From Symbiodinium kawagutii (lineage: Eukaryota; Sar; Dinophyceae; Suessiales; Symbiodiniaceae): a DNA stretch of 64,000 bases. The position numbers and the translations under genes are program-made. The notes beneath the pieces are model-generated. The model was not told where the DNA came from, ran no database searches, and worked only from the letters and a program-made list of their open reading frames with translations. Positions 37,116 to 48,520 of this stretch are shown piece after piece. Numbering within the stretch: position 1 is the first letter of the stretch; each line of letters begins with the position of its first letter. Location: NCBI GenBank assembly GCA_009767595.1, contig VSDK01011265.1, positions 123,701 through 187,700 of the forward strand, given 5' to 3'.

Positions 37116-37182
37116 AACCGTGGCAACCGTGGCAACCGTGGCAACCGTGGCAACCGTGGCAACCGTGGCAACCGTGGCAACC
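37116..37182 (+). repeat. 9-bp minisatellite AACCGTGGC
   Basis: About 7.4 near-perfect tandem copies. Because the unit is a multiple of three, all frames stay open and give artificial (VAT)n or (GCH)n proteins. That explains the overlapping frames at 36928-37374. Confidence 0.95.
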
Positions 37183-37429
37183 ACCAAGAACCAATCCCCA
37201 GCCACTGCTGATTTCTTCGCCCTTGGGAGAATGCTGAGCCTGCCACTTGTCGCACGGCCTACCACAGGAACTGTTGGAGTGGCACTGAGCTTTCCAAGGT
37301 ATCCCTGGTGGGTCTTCTGTACCATCATAGGAACTTCCAACTGCTCTGACAACTGAAAGACATTGATAGACCACGTAGTAGAAGCCCGAGTTGCAACCGA
37401 AGTGTCTTTGTCTTCGCTAAGTCATTGAT

Positions 37430-37654
37430 GTGTATAAAGTGTGTCATAAATGTGTTCAAGAGAAATTGCCATGGCGGGAGACATGCACAGCCACCATGGC
37501 CATCGTCAACGTTGACAGGGGCCCCCGCCTGGAGTGGTCACCTGGCATCCAAAATGATCAGTGGAACACCTTCTGGAAGGCCTATCCCAAAATCATCAGA
37601 GATGTCTTTCAAGGAGCGGATCCTCCTAGAAATACGCATCTTAACATATCTTAA
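37430..37654 (+). CDS. Candidate plus-strand exon, unknown product
   Basis: 74-codon frame over a GC-richer patch. It starts with a Cys cluster (VCHKCVQEKLPWRETC, 4-19) and continues PRLEWSPGIQNDQWNTFWKA and IIRDVFQGADPP. Composition is protein-like, but I recognise no family and see no supporting neighbour. It could be one exon of a larger gene. Confidence 0.3.
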   Translation: MYKVCHKCVQEKLPWRETCTATMAIVNVDRGPRLEWSPGIQNDQWNTFWKAYPKIIRDVFQGADPPRNTHLNIS

Positions 37655-38255
37655 CTACTTGTACTTGAACAGGAACTAGTATGGTGTCCATCTTAACAGG
37701 TACTTGAACATACTTGGAATTCTCTTAAGCTACTTGCACTTTGCCCGTCCACCAAAGTGCTGCCACTTGGCACTTTGCCCCTGCGGCTTCGCAGTGACGA
37801 TCTGATCTACCACTCCTGCCTCTGGAGAGTCGTTTTTCCAAGGATCCTGCCAAACATCCCCGGTGACATCCCACTTCTGAATTGTTTCTGACATCAGCTT
37901 TCTAAGACCACGCGAAATGTACCGTCAAAACACACATTTCTGAGAGGTTTAATCTGGTTTCTCTGCGGCCTCGTACAACTTTGCCTGCAGGACATGGTTG
38001 CCAAGAACGTCCTGGGCACTGCAAAAACACATGTACGGTAGGAAAATTCCAAGCCTCCTCACTCCTTTCAAGTCAATTCTAGCATGAAACTGGCTCAAAT
38101 CCACTGCCAAGGCTCTCAAAAGGAAGGTCAGATGTTGAGTTGCCAGTCCAATTCATAGATCTACACACGGTATGCTCATCCAATGTGGCCTCTAGAGTTT
38201 TCCACCACATCTTCAGCTAATTTCAAGCCTCTTCCTTCCCATCTCCTCCACTCTC

Positions 38256-38258
38256 TAT

Positions 38259-38289
<31 letters not shown>

Positions 38290-38313
38290 CTCCTCTCTAC
38301 TCTCTACTCTTTA
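38256..38313 (+). repeat. TTTCTAC/CTCTCTA pyrimidine-rich repeat
   Basis: Tandem TTTCTAC units passing into CTCTCTACT units. Sequence from 37680 to 38980 is otherwise without a visible gene. Confidence 0.85.
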
Positions 38314-38994
38314 GAGTATTCAAACCTTTTCCCATTTCTTTGTTTCTCGCCTTCGATTTGGGTTCCCTCAAGTCTTCTGGCCCATGTGCGTGATTGCACC
38401 GATCTCCCTGGCAGTCACTGAAGCTGAAGCTGCAAGCGCCAAATTTCGGGACTACAAAACGATGGGACCATTGGAGTGGGGATTTAGTGAATCATATAGA
38501 ATCACATATAGAATCACCATGGCAACTACCAAATCCATGTTCAAAAACTATTGGATTTGACTCATTGATGTAAATCATTCATTGATCACACATAAAGTAA
38601 ACCTGGTCAACAGTCTACTGGTGTTTTCTTACAGATCAGAATTCAAATGAAAGTAATCTTACAAATCTTTTGTAGATGTAGATTGATGCCATCCAATCAC
38701 ACTGAACGCACGAAGTGATCACGTCAAAGACATCAGCGACAGCAGACCTTCAAACATCGGCCACGTTCAAAGAAGTGGCACATCCTGAGGCACGTCTGCT
38801 GATCTCCCATGCTTTCCCAGTAAGCTTCACACGCTTCCCAGCTGAACGCTCGAACGCTGGATTTCTGTGCGGGGACAAGCTATAACTCCAATGGATCTCG
38901 TGATCAAAGCCAAGCCATGGCTCCAACTAGCTCCACTGGATCTCTAAGCCAAGCCATAGCTGCACCCTGAGTCCCCCAAACCCACGTCAGGTGG

Positions 38995-39179
38995 TCACCA
39001 GGTCAGGTCCCAACACGTCGCCATCTGTGGAGCCCTGCTGGGTTTTGTAGATCCCATCGGTGACGCGCAGCTGCACCTGGGCGGCTGCCGGCTGGACCCT
39101 GGGACTAGGCACCCCGTCGGCGCCGGCGCTGACACAGCTGAGGCGAGCACTTCACCGTGGGCGTAAACGCAGTTGTCAC
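38995..39179 (-). CDS. CCCH zinc-finger gene, exon C (end of finger 2)
   Basis: Starts directly after an AG acceptor (39180-39181). The first codons, completing a Gly, read G-DNCVYAHGEVL; CVYAH gives the last Cys and His of a C-x7-C-x5-C-x3-H finger whose first two Cys are in exon B. The frame runs 60 codons to TGA at 38995-38997. A different minus-strand frame in the same island, open from about 39159 to a TGA at 38987-38989, looks equally or more protein-like (VQLRVTDGIYKTQQGSTDGD). A further small intron or a frame disruption within the exon is therefore likely. The 3' boundary is uncertain. Product: probable RNA-binding protein of the CCCH class. Confidence 0.55.
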
Positions 39180-39576
39180 CTGGAGCCAGGAATGCTTCGT
39201 AGCTGTTAAAAAACGAAATTCATATCTATTGGTAGATGATTATGAAAAAAATATAGATAGAACATTGTCCCATGAATCAAATTTCCAACAAGTGATTCTA
39301 AGTGGTTTGTAATTGTTAGAAAATGTGATTAGTAATTTTGATTGTAGAAATCTTGGTACTTGGTGAACCTTGCTGTAAGTATGTGGTCAATCGAGCTGTT
39401 GGCCAATCGATGGTTGGAAATGGTTCGTCAAGCTGTTCCTAGTGGGGGTAGTCAATGGTGTTATACAATCAAACAGGATGGATCGAGTAAGCGGAGTAGA
39501 GGGTTTATTACCGTTTATTGAAAAATGGAACAACACACTCTGACAATCCCTTGATACCCCGTTTGCTCGTCCCGGC
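39180..39576 (-). other. GC-AG intron splitting CCCH finger 2
   Basis: AT-rich 397-base interval between exons B and C. Donor GC, acceptor AG, and both junctions share CAGG, so the first exonic base after AG is G (AG|G), as commonly reported for dinoflagellate introns. Confidence 0.55.
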
Positions 39577-39644
39577 CTGCAAAGCAGCGTCCCTCCGCAT
39601 AGGCTTTGCACAACTTCCTCAGCTTGACTGGGCTGATCTCCACC
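39577..39644 (-). CDS. CCCH zinc-finger gene, exon B (start of finger 2)
   Basis: 68 bases. Reads VEISPVKLRKL then CKAYAEGRCFA, ending with one base (G) of a split codon. The donor is GC (GCAG|GCCGGG). Joining to exon C across the 397-base intron (39180-39576) gives C-KAYAEGR-C-FAGDN-C-VYA-H, an exact CCCH finger. The left acceptor is CACCAG|GGTGG. Frame, spacing and motif all agree, so splicing across this GC-AG intron is strongly supported by sequence alone. Confidence 0.65.
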
Positions 39645-40160
39645 CTGGTGGTGTCAAGCCATGGACAAACGCTTATCCCATGGGATGAATGCTGTTGCAG
39701 TGGTTGGCATTTGCGTAAACCTAGATAGGACCCCAGTTCCACCACTGATACAAAAATGTCCATCGATGATGAACTCAAAAAAAAAAAATGTGGACCTGAA
39801 CCCTCATTTGAGAAAAACGCTCTCCGGCGCTTTGGTAGCCACTCCGTGGAAATCGCACGGGTGTTTGATCATACCGGTGTGGTACACCAACATCAACCAT
39901 CATAGCCATGGATTATGGTTTGTTTTGTCCCAAACATTAGTGCATATTCTGTAAATATACCAGTGATACAGATACATTTCTTAGTGTAGCCCCTCTATAC
40001 CATGTACAAGAGTATTGCTACTATAACATATTGATTGCACGTAGCATCACATAGCCATCCCCCTTTTTCTAGCATCCCAGCCTGTTAGATCTATTGCATC
40101 CCACTGTATCCCCTTATATCAGTGACCTATCACCCTATAGGATGCTGCTTGGTCGTGCAC

Positions 40161-40243
40161 CCTGGGCTTAGGCTGCGGCGTCTTCTGGAGGTCAGGCGCA
40201 CTGCGCAGCTCCGAAGCACTGTGTGCATAGCGGCACGTGGCGC
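40161..40243 (-). CDS. CCCH zinc-finger gene, exon A (end of finger 1)
   Basis: Starts after an AG acceptor (CCCAAG|GCGCC). Two bases complete a Gly codon, then ATCRYAHSASELRSAP follows; CRYAH is the C-x3-H end of a CCCH finger, and the trailing ELR is common after such fingers. It ends near DLQKTPQPKPR. The exact donor is not resolved: the sequence at its end and at the exon B acceptor share CAGGGTG, and a GC donor one to two codons earlier is also in phase. The first half of finger 1 (two Cys) must lie in an exon further upstream (above 40.26 kb); I could not find it. Confidence 0.55.
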
Positions 40244-40282
40244 CTTGGGCGAAGCCGATGAAAAGGGATGCACAACGAGAAT

Positions 40283-40286
<4 letters not shown>

Positions 40287-40327
<41 letters not shown>

Positions 40328-40436
40328 GATCATCATCATCATCATGATCATCATCATCATCATGATCATCATCATCATCATGATCATCATCATCATCATG
40401 ATCATCATCATCATCATGATCATCATCATCATCATC
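40287..40436 (+). repeat. ATC array with 18-bp higher-order unit
   Basis: 150 bases. The first ~40 are pure (ATC)n, then the 18-base unit ATGATCATCATCATCATC repeats six times. Long His-, Ile- or Met-rich frames here are artefacts of the triplet period. A short isolated relative lies at 40491-40510. Confidence 0.95.
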
Positions 40437-40439
40437 CCT

Positions 40440-42910
40440 ATGGTTGCTTATTAACCCCTATAAGCAACCATTAATAAGCCATAGCTGTTGATCATCATCA
40501 TCATCATGATCAAAACAATCATAGCGCTAATGATGACATCATTGAAAACACTAACAACAATCATGGTTGTTGATGGGGGTTAATTATGATGTATTAATAC
40601 TCTTTGTTGTGGGTGGTATTGGATTGGCATTGTTGGGATAGTACACCTCTTGGCGAAACCATCCAATTACAGAATATGATGCAATCGGAAATTGTGGCGA
40701 ATTAATGATCAATAAAGAATGAGAAATGGTTGATTAATGTAGCCAGGTGATGATTCATGTTTCGTAATTGTGATTCTTGCTTAAAGTGATGGTTACTGAT
40801 ACTTGTGACGGAACAGTGGCCACTGATCAAGGTTGTTGATAGAAATTGACAAATCGCTTATGATTTATCTGCATAGTAGTGGCTTGATGATGATTCATCA
40901 TGACTAACAGGGCTTGTAGTGGTCAATCGTGGCTAATGGTTAATAGCAGCATTCAACACTTTGCTGGTTGATAATGGCCAAAGCACAGCCATGATTTTGT
41001 TGGATATCCAACAATAATAATGGGAACTAGTGAAGAAAAGTGAAGATGGGAGATGATGGAGATGTTTGACTGAAATACTGGCTGATAGTGGCTCATGGAA
41101 GATGAAGATAACCAGTAGTGATCACAATGATGATCAGTGGCGGTTCACCATGATTGATAGAAGTCAATTGACAGTGGTTTGACCTGGTCAACAATGCTAA
41201 GTTTTGGTGATGGTGGCCACGAATGAATGCTAATAGTGACAAACGCTGATGGCCAACATGATCACCCATGATAATGGCCATTGCTCATGTAGAAGTCAAA
41301 CAGACTGCTACTTTTGCAAATTGGTGTCTGAACCCCAATGGCTGTGGTTTCCCTTGATCATGACTTCGCGTAGTTTATCAGCACTGGCTGTGTATCCCAG
41401 GGACTGGCACTCATCAACAAACAACAATCGCAACGTGCATGACAGGGACTTAACCATTATGGCCACGGCAAACAAACAATAGCTTAACAACAGTCATGGT
41501 CACTGAGTGTCCGTGTGAGATAATGAAGCAGGATCCAGCAAAAGAAACAGAACTGAGAAAACAAAATGTGACAACACCGGGCCACTTCCGGGAGGGACAA
41601 TGAAAGATAGAGGATGTGAAGCCTTTCATCGCAGGGCTAATCCATTGGGGACAAAACAGGTTGCCTTTACTCTCAGAATACATGCACCAAAACCGGAACT
41701 GTTGCAATTGGTTGCGGCTGCGCAGTGGCTTTGAGGATGCCACTTGCGCACTTTCCTCGCTCAAAGAAATAGCACATCTTCCTGGCGGTGTGCAAAATGT
41801 GCAAGCTGAAACAAACGGATGATCAAATTAGAGAGCTGAACCTCACATTATTTAACCCCTGATGTGTCTAGCTGATTGCCCCAAAGTGATCCAAAGTCTG
41901 CAACTTCCAATCTGCTCAAAGCAAACTTGTCTTCTTCAACTCCCCAGCATCTGTGTGAACTGAGAGGCGCACGTTTTCAAAAGCCTTGCAGTCACAGCAT
42001 TCTCTGAACGATCCGTTGGCTTCACCTACACGTGGAAAGTTTGGAGTAGCATCGAACCAGGTCTCGTCGTGGAAAGTGAAGGCAAAAAATACAACAAAAA
42101 CGTTGAAAAATGATGATGCTACTTGCTTCCCTTGAAAATGTCCGAGATGATGACGCTTCCCTTGAATTGATTTTGAACTGCCAGCAGTGTTCAAGTCAAA
42201 AAAAGATAGCACACCATTGAATTTCACTGTCCACGATGAAAAGGACACCAATCAAACATTGTTCACCCCAGTCGTAGCGGTCCTCTCCAGGTTTCTTGGG
42301 TTGTACTTTGGACACCCGGCGACCTGGTCCCGCGAGAGTTCTTGCAGGCAGTTTGAGATTCAACAAAGTCCCCACCACTGGAGATGAAAACGAAAAAAAT
42401 GTGTGAAGCCAAGACAGAAACCACTGAGAACCACTCACTGATTTTGGAGATCACAGATGGCAACCAAGTCACAACTCCTGGTGAAATTCCCTTGGAAGTG
42501 GGAGAGTTTTGGAACAACACAAAGGCGTCACCGATCTCCACACCTTTGGTGTTCGCCGAGCCCATGGGTTTCACCTCACCTGAGACATGGGCATCGGATA
42601 GCGAACAAGTCGGAAGCATTTGCCCAAGCTGTACCCAACCAGGAACCATTTGGAGCATGCTAAAGCTTCCTGCTGCGGGCGTCTCCGCTGTATAAAATGA
42701 TGACCAACACTGTTGCCGAATGCATGTGCATTGTTACCGTAGATTTTGTTTCTTCCTCTCAATTAATGGCTACAGTAAAGCTGGTGATGTAAACTCAAAA
42801 ACAGAACATCCAGACGTTTCTTATCCATGATTTTCTTTCTTTAGTTCGACAGTTAAAAGTTGAGTTAAGAAACATCAATAACAAGCTCTAACTTAAGTCA
42901 ATCATTCAGC
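40440..42910. other. ATG/CAT-rich sequence, no assigned gene
   Basis: Degenerate GATGGTTGAT-type sequence to about 41.3 kb, then mixed sequence. A minus-strand frame around 41320-41420 (VDECQSLGYTASADKLREVM) and another near 42480-42600 (GVEIGDAFVLFQNSPTSKG) have protein-like composition and could be exons upstream of the CCCH exons. I cannot assign them. Confidence 0.35.
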
Positions 42911-42913
42911 ATG

Positions 42914-43066
42914 AATAAGAAAATAAGAAGAAAATAAGGAGAAAATAAGAAGAAAATAAGGAGAAAATAAGAAGAAAATAAGGAGAAAATAAGAAGAAAA
43001 TAAGAAGAAAATAAGGAGAAAATAAGAAGAAAATAAGGAGAAAATAAGAAGAAAATAAGGAGAATA
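42914..43066 (+). repeat. 11-bp minisatellite (A/G)AGAAAATAAG
   Basis: About 13-14 tandem units alternating AAGAAAATAAG and GAGAAAATAAG, giving a partial 22-base higher-order period. Words of the same type (GGAGAATAAG) build the large block at 46.8-48.5 kb. Confidence 0.95.
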
Positions 43067-43069
43067 GGT

Positions 43070-45156
43070 AATAATTATAAGTTAAATTGAATTAATAAGT
43101 TCAGGAATGGCTCACAGTCCCAGTACTTCGTCGTGGCTGTGCTTTGTCGGTGAAGGCCACAGGCTGCGCCTGGCTTCTCCGGGCGACGCTCCCCGGGCTC
43201 CTCGCGCTCCGCCGCCATGGCGCTGGCCTGGCGAAGTGCAGAGCTGTGCTGCGAGTCGTGCTGCGTTTGGTGGTTCAGTGCTTGGGGATGGTGGTGCTGT
43301 GCTTAGATGTGCTGAGTGGGTGGTGATGGTTGGGGGTGGCGCCTAGTGGTCATTGATGGTCATTGATGGCCATTGGTAGTTGCAAGTGCTTGGGTGTGGA
43401 AGCTGATGAAATGATCAATTCATGGTGATGAACTACAGTGGTCAATGATTCGTGGTGATTTACGATAATCAGTTGATGGTGGCTAATGGTGGCGAGCACT
43501 GCTTGACAACCAAAGATGCAAACAGCTGTAGAATTGTGGGCGGCCCAAAGGATCACCGAGCACCACATGTCACCACAACTAGCGCAGTTGGTGCTATAGT
43601 GGAGCCAATCCATTGCCGAACGCAAGTCGCCCTTTAAAATGACCAAAGTTCAACCTTGACTCTCTGTATCAATTGGCCTCACGGCTGGAAGCCATTTCCA
43701 TGACTTTACATCTTTAACAGTCTCACCACAGCAATTTGTAGGAGACATGAAAAGACTGGAAAGGTGACCCATGGTGACCCCCAACCGCTCCAGCCTTCAG
43801 CGACTTTTGGCATGTGTCAGCATGCCACCGTGCATCGGAAAGAGCTGCGGAAAGTTCTTCAACGTGAAATCTGACGAACTGAGAGTCCGCTCACAGCAAC
43901 TTCAAACTCTGACCTGTCAAGCCATGTCACTCTCGTGGAGACAACAACTATCTGGACAAAACAATTCCATTCTACACAACTGAACACTTAGTAGGAACTA
44001 CTTTTGGACCTATTCTGCAACTACCTGGAAACAACTACTAAACTCTCAGCAACGAATTTCTGAAGTTCCAAAGTCACAATACGACGGAGAAGTCCAGCGA
44101 GCAACGCTCCACAGCTTTTTGTTTTGGAGCGTTCGGCTGCAGCCCTTGAGGCGAGCAACCAGCCCGGCAAGCCTGTCCCGGCTCACCTGCAACGTCGCAA
44201 CGTCGCTGCTGTCAGTTACACCAAGGGCAGGGTTGCTACGAGTCGTCAGTTCTGATGGTGTCAAGGAAGGATAGCAGGACAAATAGCTCAGAGGCCTGCT
44301 CTTTTGAATTCCTAAAAAATATGTCTAACAATAACCCTAAGATCAGAATCTCTACAGATTCTTTACAACGACCGTTGGAATTGTGGCTATTGACCAAGGG
44401 ATGTACATAACACTCTTACGAATTGAGAACCAACAACTTCGTCGCACTTACCTTTTCACGACCAAAACAAAACATGACATGGCGGGAAGTCCCATGCCTT
44501 GGGTGAGAGCATGACTGCATCTAGCTTGTTGGCTTCGGCAGCCACCTCGTGACACCCAGACTCCCCTGCCATGCAACGCTTCGAACATGTCGCTGCGTTC
44601 GACCCTTTCGTCTGTTCAATCTGTGGAGAGATCTGATTCGAATCAGTACCTTATCAACTTATAGCATCACTTGCACTCGAACCGCACTTTGAGTTCTGAT
44701 GAGTGTGGCCTGATTCCGCAGTTTTGCTCTGAAATCTCTACCCAAACGGATCTTCCTGCTGCTTCATCGCATCCTGCCCTTGTGGCCCTTGGAAGTTCGC
44801 CTCCCAAAATTCATCGGAACTGTGCCCCTTGGCTTCGCACACACCAGGCGCTGTGGGATCTCGATATCCCAGAGCCATGAAGGCCTACCACCAGGGCCAA
44901 CAGGGCTCCGGGGTAGGGGGGGACCTCATGTGGTGACCCATCATGGCCCTAGGGATGGCCTGAGTGGTTCAGAATGGTTGCACTTAATGGTGTGAACACT
45001 AGGGATGGCGAAAAAAATGGCAGAAAGGATCACGCTGAGGAAGGATCATGAAGCTATTAATGGTGATGAACTGTGCCATCAATCCTAATGGTTATCTAAT
45101 GGTGATGAAACTTGTTTGGAAATGATTGATGAACAGTTCCATCCAGTAGTTTTGTC

Positions 45157-45197
<41 letters not shown>

Positions 45198-45198
45198 G

Positions 45199-45263
<65 letters not shown>

Positions 45264-46300
45264 CGTTGCCAACAATTGATTAATGATTGATAACGGCCAA
45301 TATCGCGCAGTAATGGTCGGGTGTTCGTGTTCAATTGGTGCTTCGTCATCACAAAGAATGATTGAAAATGGTGTGGGATTGTTTGAGTGGTTAATCATCA
45401 GTGGCTGATATTGCTTCGTAGTGGTGAACAGTGATTGACAACTGTAAATGATAATTTACAAGAAAGGATAATAATGGCTACTACTGGTGCTAACAATAAC
45501 AAACAATGCCGCCATTTGCAACTGCTAATTTGCAATGAAAGCCAATGATAAACCAGTAATTTCAAACCACGAAAAGTCCTCAATTCCTATGCTAATCAAT
45601 GAATGTTGACAAGACAAAAACTACTGATTAGCTAATGATGATGTTGGCTATAGATTGGTAAACCACCATTCCTGATGGTTATAGATGCTGATTAATCAAG
45701 CACGAAGAAAGTAATGATCAAGGGGATCAACAACTGTCGCAACCAGCAATAATTGGAGAATAATTACTCAGAAGTAATGCAAAATATAAATTGACCAAAT
45801 CATAATGATGCTTGATTCGTGCTCGATATGATCGCTACATAGCGGTTCGTGATGACAGTTACTACCTTTAACCTTCAAGGCACTAATCAGCTGATGATCA
45901 TTCACAATATCCATGATCACTCATTTCTGGTTGATCATTAACAATATAGGTTACTGCTCAACACGTCATGGCTGCAAAAGATTTTTTTTGTTTCTGAACC
46001 GCCATTAATGATGGCTCTGGATGTCAGGAAGGATGTTTTTGATCTTTGCTAATTGATCAGTAACCACTGCTAACCACTAAGTAAGCATCATTAGATTAGT
46101 GGTTAACCACAATAGCACAAAACACTATCAAGAGCAATCACAATTGGGCCACGAAACGATCAGCAGCAACAGTAGCCATGATTCAGCATCGTTGACCATT
46201 CAGCATCATGATCAAGAAAAGACTTGATCCTTAAAATTCCAAAGCATTCCCGACTTTTCTATATATCTGTTAGTTGTGTGTATATTTCTAAGCATTGTTT
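43070..46300. other. Mixed sequence with one GC island, no assigned gene
   Basis: A GC-rich island at 43130-43270 is open in several frames on both strands; none is clearly best. A minus-strand frame at 44046-44282 (VSRDRLAGLVARLKGC) is protein-like but unassigned. From about 44.9 to 46.25 kb the sequence is ATG/CAT-rich. Confidence 0.4.
45160..45261 (+). repeat. GAT array with central GAC units
   Basis: 102 bases of (GAT)n; the centre (about 45197-45230) has GATGAC units, and one AGG interrupts it. Minus-strand frames become Ser- or His/Arg-rich. Confidence 0.95.
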
Positions 46301-46553
46301 AATACATTCCTAAGAAATATATATATATGGTACCCCCCCCCCCAAAAGTCTACCTTTTTTCCATTGATTGATGAATAGATTTGGGAATGATCACTGAAAC
46401 CCCCCAAAAGTTGTTGATAGCCTTTAGTCGATGGGGGTGGTACCATATACATACATGGCATCATGTGGAAGTCTGTGTTTGTTCATTTGTGTACTTAGGC
46501 GAAAATCACGTAGTGAAAAATTGCAATTTTTGCAATTTCCAAGTCCCAGGATT

Positions 46554-46710
46554 CCAAGCCCCCAATTCAAAGATTCAAAGATTCAAAGATTCAAAGATTG
46601 AAAAGTAGTTCTTTGAATCCAAGCCCCCAAGTCAAAGGTTCAAAGATTCAAAGAACTACTTTTCAATCTTTGAATCTTTGAATCTTTGAATCTTTGAATT
46701 GGGAGCTTGG
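46554..46710. repeat. Large perfect hairpin (66-bp arms)
   Basis: Left arm 46554-46619 and right arm 46645-46710 are reverse complements at 65 of 66 positions, with a ~25-base loop. The arms contain the 9-base tandem unit ATTCAAAG-A on one side and CTTTGAATC on the other. A further partial copy of the right arm follows to about 46750. Confidence 0.9.
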
Positions 46711-46866
46711 ATTCAAAGAACTATCTTTGCATCTTTGAATCTTTGAATCCAGGTACTTTCAATCCTCAATCTTCAATCCAGGAAAATTTGCAAACTTTGC
46801 AATTTTTTTGGGGATTCAAGGGTGCAGACAAGAGAATAAGGAGAGACTAAGGCAAAAATAGGGAGA

Positions 46867-47416
46867 ACACAAGGAGAGAATAAGAGACTAATAAAAGAGC
46901 AAATGGGGAGAATAAGGTCTCCTTAATATTCCCTTATTATCTCCTTATTCTTTCCTTACTATCTTCTTATTTTTCCTTTATTAAGGAGAAAATATGGAGA
47001 ACACAAGGAGAAAGTAAAGGAATAATAAAAAGAGCAAATAGGGAGAGAATGAGGTCACCTTAATTCTCTCCTTATTCTCTCCTTACTATTTTCTTTTTTT
47101 TTCTTTATTAAGGAGGAAATATGGAGAACACAAGGAGAAAGTAAAGGAATAATAAAAAGAGCAAATAGGGAGAGAATGAGATCACCTTAATTCTCTCCTT
47201 ATTCTCTCCTTACTATTTTCTTTTTTTTTCTTTATTAAGGAGGAAATATGGAGAACACAAGGAGAAAGTAAAGGAATAATAAAAAGAGCAAATAGGGAGA
47301 GAATGAGATCACCTTAATTCTCTCCTTATTCTCTCCTTACTATTTTCTTATTTTTTCTTTATGAAGGAGAACCTAGGGAGAACACAAGGAGAGACTAAAG
47401 GAATAACAAAAAAGAG
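46867..47416. repeat. 127-bp tandem array, left of gap
   Basis: The landmark ACACAAGGAG recurs at 46867, 47001, 47128, 47255 and 47382, i.e. a 127-base period in the last four units. Each unit has a purine-rich half (AAGGAGAAAGTAAAGG) and a pyrimidine-rich half (TTCTCTCCTTATTCTCTCC), so every unit can fold on itself. Confidence 0.92.
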
Positions 47417-47560
47417 NNNNNNNNNNNNNNNNNNNNNNNNNNNNNNNNNNNNNNNNNNNNNNNNNNNNNNNNNNNNNNNNNNNNNNNNNNNNNNNNNNNN
47501 NNNNNNNNNNNNNNNNNNNNNNNNNNNNNNNNNNNNNNNNNNNNNNNNNNNNNNNNNNNN
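47417..47560. other. Assembly gap (144 N)
   Basis: Run of N within the purine/pyrimidine repeat. Its size may be an estimate. Frames spanning it are meaningless. Confidence 1.
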
Positions 47561-48520
47561 CCAGGGGATATTCAAGAGAGAAAAAGAGAGAGAGAGAGAG
47601 AATAGGGGGAGCATAGGAGAAGAGCAAGGAAACAAAAAAAACATATGAAGACAGTAAGGAAAAAATAAGGAGAGAATAAGGAGAGAATTAAGGAGACCTC
47701 ATTCTCTGCCTATTTCCTCTTTTTTGTTATTCCTTTAGTCTCTCCTTGTGTTCTCCCTATGTTCTCCTTCATAAAGAAGATATAAGAAAATAGTAAGGAG
47801 AGAATAAGGAGAGAATGAGGGAAACATAGAGAGAACAAAAGGAGAGAATAAGAGAATAATAATAAAAGAACATGGAGAGAGAATGAGGTCTCCTTAATAT
47901 TACCTTATTATCTCCTCATTCTCTCCTTACAACCTTTCATATTTTTTGATTGTCTCCTTGCTCTTCTTCTATGCTCCCCCTATTTTCTCTCTCTCTTTTT
48001 CTCTCTTAAATATCCCTTGATTCTATCCTTATTCCCTCCTTGTTCTCTCTTGAGCATTAAGGAGGGAATCTCCTTACTCTTTTCCTATGCTCCCTCTATT
48101 CTCTCTCTCTCTCTCTCTCTCTCCTTCTCTCTTAAATATTGCCCTATTCTATCCTTATTCCCTCCCTATTCACTCCTTATTCTTTCTTTAGCATTGAGCA
48201 GGGAATAAGGGGAAAATATGGGAGGATAAGGGGAAAATAAGGAGAGAATAAGGAGAGACTAAGGAAAAGCTAGGGAGAACACAAGGAGAGAATGAGGGAG
48301 ACAATGATAAGAGCAAAATGGGGAGAGAATAAGGTCTCTTAAATGATCCCCTTTGTTGTTTGTGATTTTCTTCTGATCTCTTTAGAGGAACGAGGGAATA
48401 AGGGGGGAATATGGGAAGAATAAAAGATAGGGATACCATAAGGATAGAAAAAGGGAACAATAATAAGAAGACAGTGGGGAGAGAATAAGGTCTCCTAAAT
48501 GTAGAGAATAAGGAGAGAAT
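47561..48520. repeat. GGAGAATAAG / CTTATTCTCC repeats, right of gap
   Basis: Continuation of the same palindromic sequence in less regular form, with (AG)n at 47584-47600 and (CT)n at 48105-48123. No gene. Confidence 0.85.

Noticed and set aside
37116-37182. Regular 9-bp direct repeats as a possible CRISPR array
   Set aside because: No spacers; it is a plain minisatellite in a eukaryotic context.
40122-40474. Poly-His, poly-Ile and poly-Met frames
   Set aside because: All are produced by the ATC triplet array and occur in every frame.
45092-45398. Poly-Ser and His/Arg-rich minus-strand frames
   Set aside because: By-product of the GAT/GAC array.
47348-47648. Frames spanning the N run
   Set aside because: Consist mostly of unknown residues across the assembly gap and low-complexity flanks.
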